64,000 bases of DNA from contig NZ_LQMT02000040.1 in NCBI RefSeq assembly GCF_001620365.2, positions 19,928 through 83,927 on the forward strand, in the 5' to 3' direction. Shown piece by piece: positions 60,410 through 64,000 of the stretch (position 1 is the first letter of the stretch; each line of letters starts with the position of its first letter). The notes beneath the pieces are model-generated. The model was not told the DNA's origin. It did not search any database and was given only the letters and a program-made list of their open reading frames with translations. A program made the translations under genes and the position numbers. Origin of the DNA: Amycolatopsis keratiniphila subsp. keratiniphila (lineage in GTDB: Bacteria; Actinomycetota; Actinomycetes; Mycobacteriales; Pseudonocardiaceae).

Positions 60410-61131
60410 CTCGTCGCCTCGGCCGGGCAACCCTCGAGAAGGCCGCGGTGCAGTGCGAGTTCCGCCAGCGCCACGATCACCTGGTCGATATTGAGCGCCG
60501 AAGTGTCCACCTCGACGGCGTCCTCCGCCGCGCGCAAGGGCGAAGCCGCCCGCGTGGAGTCGAGGCGGTCACGTCGTTCCACCGCCGCCTTGGCGACGTC
60601 GACGGTGGACTCGCGACCGGCGGCGGAATCCTGCGCGCTGCGGCGTGCGGCGCGGACTTCGGCCGACGCGGTGAGGAAGATCTTGAGCGGGGCGTCCGGC
60701 GAGACGACGGTGCCGATGTCGCGGCCTTCGACCACGATGCCGCCGACGCGGCCGAGCACCTCGGCGATGATCTCGCGCTGCCGGGCGACCAGCAGTTCGC
60801 GGACCGCGGGGACGGCCGAAACCGGCGACACCGCGGTGGTGACGTCCGCGCCGCGGATCTCGGCGGAGACGTCTTCACCCGCCAGGGTCACGGTCGCTTC
60901 GTCCGGGCTGGTCCCGATGCCGAATTCGGCCTTCCGGGCGACGTCGGCGATCGCGTCCGCGTCGGTCAGGTCGGTTCCGGCGCGCAGGACGGCGAGGGTG
61001 ACCATGCGGTACATCGCGCCGGTGTCGAGGTAACCGGCGCCGAGTTTCGTCGCGAGCTTCCGCGAAACCGTGGATTTCCCGGTTCCGGACGGGCCGTCCA
61101 TCGCGACCACACCACGCAGGGCTCCCGCCAC
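60406..61131 (-). CDS. cmk: Cytidylate kinase
   Basis: A 241-residue P-loop kinase: GPSGTGKST at 13-21, LDTGAMYR for the acceptor, EGRDIGTVV, and a late RRDRLDSTRAASPL segment for CMP binding. It phosphorylates CMP and dCMP with ATP. It leads the cmk-plsC-der set, with overlapping stop and start codons to plsC. Confidence 0.95.
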   Translation of the reverse strand: MAGALRGVVAMDGPSGTGKSTVSRKLATKLGAGYLDTGAMYRMVTLAVLRAGTDLTDADAIADVARKAEFGIGTSPDEATVTLAGEDVSAEIRGADVTTAVSPVSAVPAVRELLVARQREIIAEVLGRVGGIVVEGRDIGTVVSPDAPLKIFLTASAEVRAARRSAQDSAAGRESTVDVAKAAVERRDRLDSTRAASPLRAAEDAVEVDTSALNIDQVIVALAELALHRGLLEGCPAEATR

Positions 61132-61202
61132 CGAAACACTCCTCAGCTCATCCGTCGCTCATCTGATCGACGACCATTCTGCCTGGTGGCGAACGACACG
61201 CC

Positions 61203-61781
61203 TCAGCCGCCCACGGCGAACCGGTCGACGAGCATGCCGATGCGTTCCGCGCGCGCGGCCGCCGGGAGCCGGCTGCTGCGTTCGAGGGTGACCAGGCCGT
61301 GCAGGGCGGCCCAGAAGGTCTCGGTGTAGAGGGCCGGGTCGTACTGGCCGGCGACCGGGCCGACGACTTCGAGCAGCGCGCCGAACGCGTCCTTCAACGG
61401 CTCCGGACTGTCCGGGCTGGCGAAGCTCAGTTCACTGGCGAGAGTGAAGATCGCGTCGTAGAGCGCGGGTTTGCGGTCGGCGAAGTCGAAGTAGTTCCCG
61501 GCCAGCCGAAGCAGCGCGTCACGGGAGCCCTCCGCCGCCCCGGCCCCTCGCCGCATGTCGGCGGCCATTTCGGTGCAGCCCTCGAGCGCCGCGGCCGCCA
61601 TGATCGCCCCCTTGCCGGAGAAGTGGCTGTAGAGCACGGGCTGGCTGTACTCGATCTTCGCCGCCAGCCGCCGGGTGGTGACCGCGTCCCAGCCCTCTTC
61701 TTCGGCGATCTCGCGAGCCGTGGTGACGATCAGCTGTTCGCGTTGCGAGCGATCCCGCTCGCGCCGGGGGTTCGTGACCAT
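61203..61781 (-). CDS. TetR-family regulator (WHG-type C-terminus)
   Basis: A 192-residue regulator with the helix-turn-helix IVTTAREIAEEEGWDAVTTRRLAAKIEYSQPVLYSHFSGKGAI and a WHG-like C-terminal domain (FWAALHGLVTLERSSRL). It is divergent from the DUF4267 gene, and the short region between holds several CTAG-rich palindromes that are likely its operators. Confidence 0.9.
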   Translation of the reverse strand: MVTNPRRERDRSQREQLIVTTAREIAEEEGWDAVTTRRLAAKIEYSQPVLYSHFSGKGAIMAAAALEGCTEMAADMRRGAGAAEGSRDALLRLAGNYFDFADRKPALYDAIFTLASELSFASPDSPEPLKDAFGALLEVVGPVAGQYDPALYTETFWAALHGLVTLERSSRLPAAARAERIGMLVDRFAVGG

Positions 61782-61789
61782 ACGGGCAT

Positions 61790-61854
61790 GCTAGCACCGC
61801 TAGACAAGCTAGCTGTGCTAGCACTAGTGTCGGCACCGTTCCTAGCGCTGCTAG
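61790..61854. promoter_or_regulatory. CTAG-rich operator cluster
   Basis: Three related palindromic sites lie in 65 bases: GCTAGCACCGCTAG (61790-61803), GCTAGCTGTGCTAGC (61808-61822) and CTAGCGCTGCTAG (61842-61854). CTAG is normally rare in such DNA, so the cluster stands out. It sits between the divergent TetR and DUF4267 genes. Confidence 0.7.
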
Positions 61855-61872
61855 CTTTTGGAGTCGGAGACC

Positions 61873-62265
61873 ATGACCCGAATCAAGATCGCCTACGTCC
61901 TGTCCGCCGCCCTCGTGCTTTTCGTCCTCTACTTCGGCAGCGGTTACGTGTTCTTCCCGGCGACCCAGACGGGCGGATTCGGGCTGCCGGTGATGCCTTC
62001 CGAGGGCGACCCGATCCTCGCGGTCAAGGGCGTCCGTGACATCGGCACGGCGCTCGTGGTGCTCGCGCTGATCCTGTTCCGGAACGCCCGCGCGCTGGGC
62101 TGGGCGATGCTGGCGCTGGCCTTCATCCCGTTCGGCGACATGCTGATCGTGTTGACCCACAACGGATCCGTGGGCGCCGCGCTCGGCATCCACGGCGCGA
62201 CGTGCGCCCTCATGGTGGTGATCTCGGCGTTGTTCCTGATCCGTCCCGCGCGAAACGGACAGTGA
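61873..62265 (+). CDS. DUF4267-like small membrane protein
   Basis: A 130-residue protein with four hydrophobic helices (IKIAYVLSAALVLFVLYFGSGYVFF and others) and the family-like GVRDIGTALVVLALILFRN. ATG 61873 follows GGAG. It is probably repressed by the divergent TetR protein through the CTAG-rich sites. The role is unknown. Confidence 0.75.
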   Translation: MTRIKIAYVLSAALVLFVLYFGSGYVFFPATQTGGFGLPVMPSEGDPILAVKGVRDIGTALVVLALILFRNARALGWAMLALAFIPFGDMLIVLTHNGSVGAALGIHGATCALMVVISALFLIRPARNGQ

Positions 62266-62267
62266 GT

Positions 62268-62286
62268 TACTGTTGTTCACGTGAAC
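62268..62286 (+). promoter_or_regulatory. -10 box and palindrome at the khtT-like start
   Basis: TACTGT at 62268-62273 lies 7 bases before the GTG start, fitting a leaderless transcript. The palindrome GTTCACGTGAAC (62275-62286) covers the start codon itself, so a bound protein would block transcription start. Confidence 0.5.
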
Positions 62287-62763
62287 GTCGAAGTGACCCC
62301 GCTCCCCGGAATAGGCGTCCGCAAGGACTTCGCCACCCGCAACGGCCGCCGTGTCGGGGTGGTGACCCATCGCGATGGACACGTCGAGCTGATCGTGTCC
62401 AAAACGGACGATCCCGACGCCTGCCTGGCGTCACTTCCGCTCACCACCGACGAGGCGGGCGCGCTGGCGAACCTGCTCGGCGCGCCCCAGCTGGTCGCCC
62501 AGCTCACCGAAGAGCACCGGGATCTGCCCGGTATCAACACCAAGCAGCTGCCGATCAAGGCGTCGTCACCGTTCGACGGGCGGACACTGGGCGACACCGC
62601 CATGCGCACGCGGACGAGCGTCTCGGTGGTCGCGGTGATGCGGGCCGGACAGGTCCACCCCTCCCCCAACCCGGACTTCAACCTCACCGCGGGCGACGTA
62701 CTCGTCGCGGTCGGCACCTCAGAAGGTCTCGAGGCCGCCGTCAAGATCTTGAAGTACGGCTGA
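62281..62763 (+). CDS. Regulatory subunit of a cation:proton antiporter (KhtT-like, RCK_C domain)
   Basis: A 160-residue cytoplasmic protein. The N-terminal part (VTPLPGIGVRKDFATRNGRRVGVVTHRDG) is KhtT-like, and the C-terminal RCK_C (TrkA-C) domain runs from about 90 (GRTLGDTAMRTRTSVSVVAVMRAG, LTAGDVLVAVG). Such domains bind a nucleotide and gate the partner antiporter. The gene lies 6 bases before the antiporter gene. The GTG start has no ribosome site, which agrees with the leaderless promoter seen upstream. Confidence 0.85.
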   Translation: MNVEVTPLPGIGVRKDFATRNGRRVGVVTHRDGHVELIVSKTDDPDACLASLPLTTDEAGALANLLGAPQLVAQLTEEHRDLPGINTKQLPIKASSPFDGRTLGDTAMRTRTSVSVVAVMRAGQVHPSPNPDFNLTAGDVLVAVGTSEGLEAAVKILKYG

Positions 62764-62769
62764 TCGCGG

Positions 62770-63966
62770 ATGGATCACACCGCACTGTCCTTGATCGAAC
62801 TCGGGGCGGTCTTCTTCGGGCTGGGCGCGTTGGGCCGCCTCGCCGGGAAGATCGGGATGTCCCCCATTCCGCTGTACCTGATCGGTGGCCTGTGCTTCGG
62901 GCAGGGCGGGCTGATCCCGCTCGGCGACATCGGCGACTTCACCCATCTCGCCAGCGAGATCGGTGTCGTCCTGCTGCTCCTCCTGCTGGGCCTGGAGTAT
63001 TCGGCCGCCGAGCTGTTCACCGGGCTGAAACGCTCGTGGGTGGCGGGTGTCGTGGACATCGTGCTGAACGCCGCTCCGGGGGCGATCGTGGCGCTCATCC
63101 TCGGCTGGGGGCCGATCGGCGCGATCGTCATGGCGGGCGTCACCTACATCTCGTCGTCCGGGATCATCGCGAAGGTGCTCGGCGACCTCGGACGGCTCGG
63201 TAACCGGGAAACCCCGGTGGTGCTGTCGATCCTGGTGTTCGAGGACCTGGTGATGGCGCTGTACCTGCCGATCCTCACCGCGGTGCTCGGCGGGGTGAGC
63301 TTCCTCGGCGGGATGAAGGCCGTCGGGATCTCGCTGATGGTCATCACCGTGGTCCTGGTGATCGCGCTGAAGTTCGGCCGCTACGTCTCCGCGGCCGTCG
63401 ACAGCCCGGATCGCGAGGTGTTCCTCCTCAAGGTCCTCGGCGCGGCACTGCTGGTCGCCGGTGTCGCTTCGGCGATGCAGGTTTCGGCCGCGGTCGGCGC
63501 GTTCCTGCTCGGTATCGCGATCTCGGGTTCGACGGCGGAGAACGCGACGCACATGCTCGAACCGCTGCGAGACCTGTTCGCCGCCGTGTTCTTCGTCGTG
63601 TTCGGGCTCAACACCAACCCCGCTTCGATCCCGCCCGTGCTCGGCTGGGCGGTCGTGCTGGCGGTCGCGACCACGCTGACGAAGGTCGGCACCGGCTGGT
63701 GGGCCGCGCGACGGCAGGGCATCGGGAAGATGGGCCGCGCTCGCGCCGGAGCCGCGTTGGTCGCGCGAGGCGAGTTCTCGATCGTCATCGCCGGGCTTGC
63801 GGTGGCGGCGGGTGCGGTGACCGGCGAACTCGCGGCGCTCGCGACGGCGTATGTGCTGCTGATGGCGATCCTCGGCCCGACGGCCGCGCGGATCGTCGAG
63901 CCGGTCGCTCGCGCTCTGCAGCGGAAGCCCTTCGGGTCGAAGACCGCCGCCTCCCAAACCGGCTGA
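62770..63966 (+). CDS. Cation:proton antiporter, CPA2 family (KhtU-like)
   Basis: A 398-residue protein with 12 to 13 helices and CPA2 signatures: GGLCFGQGGLIPL, LLLLGLEYS, the ion-site region SILVFEDLVMALYLPIL, and ARAGAALVARGEFSIVIA. It should exchange K+ or Na+ for H+ and depends on the KhtT-like subunit encoded just upstream. It lacks the C-terminal RCK_N domain of KefB/C, which fits regulation in trans. The remaining 34 bases of the window hold only a possible half-hairpin. Confidence 0.9.
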   Translation: MDHTALSLIELGAVFFGLGALGRLAGKIGMSPIPLYLIGGLCFGQGGLIPLGDIGDFTHLASEIGVVLLLLLLGLEYSAAELFTGLKRSWVAGVVDIVLNAAPGAIVALILGWGPIGAIVMAGVTYISSSGIIAKVLGDLGRLGNRETPVVLSILVFEDLVMALYLPILTAVLGGVSFLGGMKAVGISLMVITVVLVIALKFGRYVSAAVDSPDREVFLLKVLGAALLVAGVASAMQVSAAVGAFLLGIAISGSTAENATHMLEPLRDLFAAVFFVVFGLNTNPASIPPVLGWAVVLAVATTLTKVGTGWWAARRQGIGKMGRARAGAALVARGEFSIVIAGLAVAAGAVTGELAALATAYVLLMAILGPTAARIVEPVARALQRKPFGSKTAASQTG

Positions 63967-64000
63967 CCCGCCCTCACCTGCGCTATGAACGGGCCGTTCC

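Noticed and set aside
63967..64000. Terminator at the right edge of the window
   Set aside because: Only a possible half of a stem is visible before the sequence ends, so it cannot be supported.

Overview
The window is very GC-rich and densely coded, with many GTG and TTG starts. It looks like a chromosomal segment of a mycolate-less actinomycete of the Pseudonocardiaceae, most likely Amycolatopsis or a close relative. Supporting signs are an AftD-type arabinofuranosyltransferase with a DUF2613 small protein (arabinogalactan wall), an AfsR/SARP-type regulator, a DUF574/Methyltransf_19 methyltransferase, Tat-exported polysaccharide enzymes and a Pls/PosA-type peptide synthetase. The genus is an inference from gene content. 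I saw no rRNA, tRNA, CRISPR array, IS element or prophage.

Layout. 1-13960 is an envelope-glycan island: a truncated GT4 glycosyltransferase, a translationally coupled set (GT-C-like membrane protein, DUF2613 peptide, condensation-type acyltransferase), a Wzx/MurJ-like flippase, AftD, a SAM methyltransferase, a second GT-C-like membrane protein and a membrane-anchored binding-protein/vWA fusion. 14178-25254 holds single genes: a PAS-GGDEF-degenerate EAL protein, a secreted hydrolase, a P450, a methyltransferase, a secreted SnoaL-like protein, a SARP/NB-ARC/TPR regulator, an alpha/beta hydrolase and an epoxide hydrolase. 25552-36207 is a sugar-acid catabolic region. It has a Tat-exported PL8 polysaccharide lyase, then an operon (SSS transporter, kdgD, gudD, an unrecognised barrel-like protein, ketoglutarate-semialdehyde dehydrogenase) divergent from an IclR regulator and a uronate dehydrogenase. 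Together these encode oxidation of hexuronate to aldarate and on to 2-oxoglutarate. 36389-41650 holds small regulator/membrane-protein modules (MarR, MerR, TetR), two with clear divergent operators.

41694-47311 holds a membrane-anchored cyclophilin and two tandem Tat-exported GH95-like glycosidases. 47439-51417 carries an odd tyrosine-recombinase-like protein, a tyrosine phosphatase and a rifampicin-phosphotransferase-like dikinase whose genes overlap. 51478-58019 has the second copy of an orphan wHTH/nuclease-like protein, an M1 aminopeptidase and the 1300-residue Pls-type synthetase. The right end is housekeeping (der, plsC, cmk), a TetR/DUF4267 pair with a CTAG-rich operator region, and a KhtT/KhtU-type cation:proton antiporter.

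The most unusual non-coding signal is a set of long hairpins at gene ends. Five have unrelated stems but share a GAC/GTC-closed small loop, and in four of these the loop is 7 nt fitting GWHRRRT. Three others are near-perfect palindromes. Their positions suggest terminators without U-tracts, but the loop conservation is not explained by termination alone.
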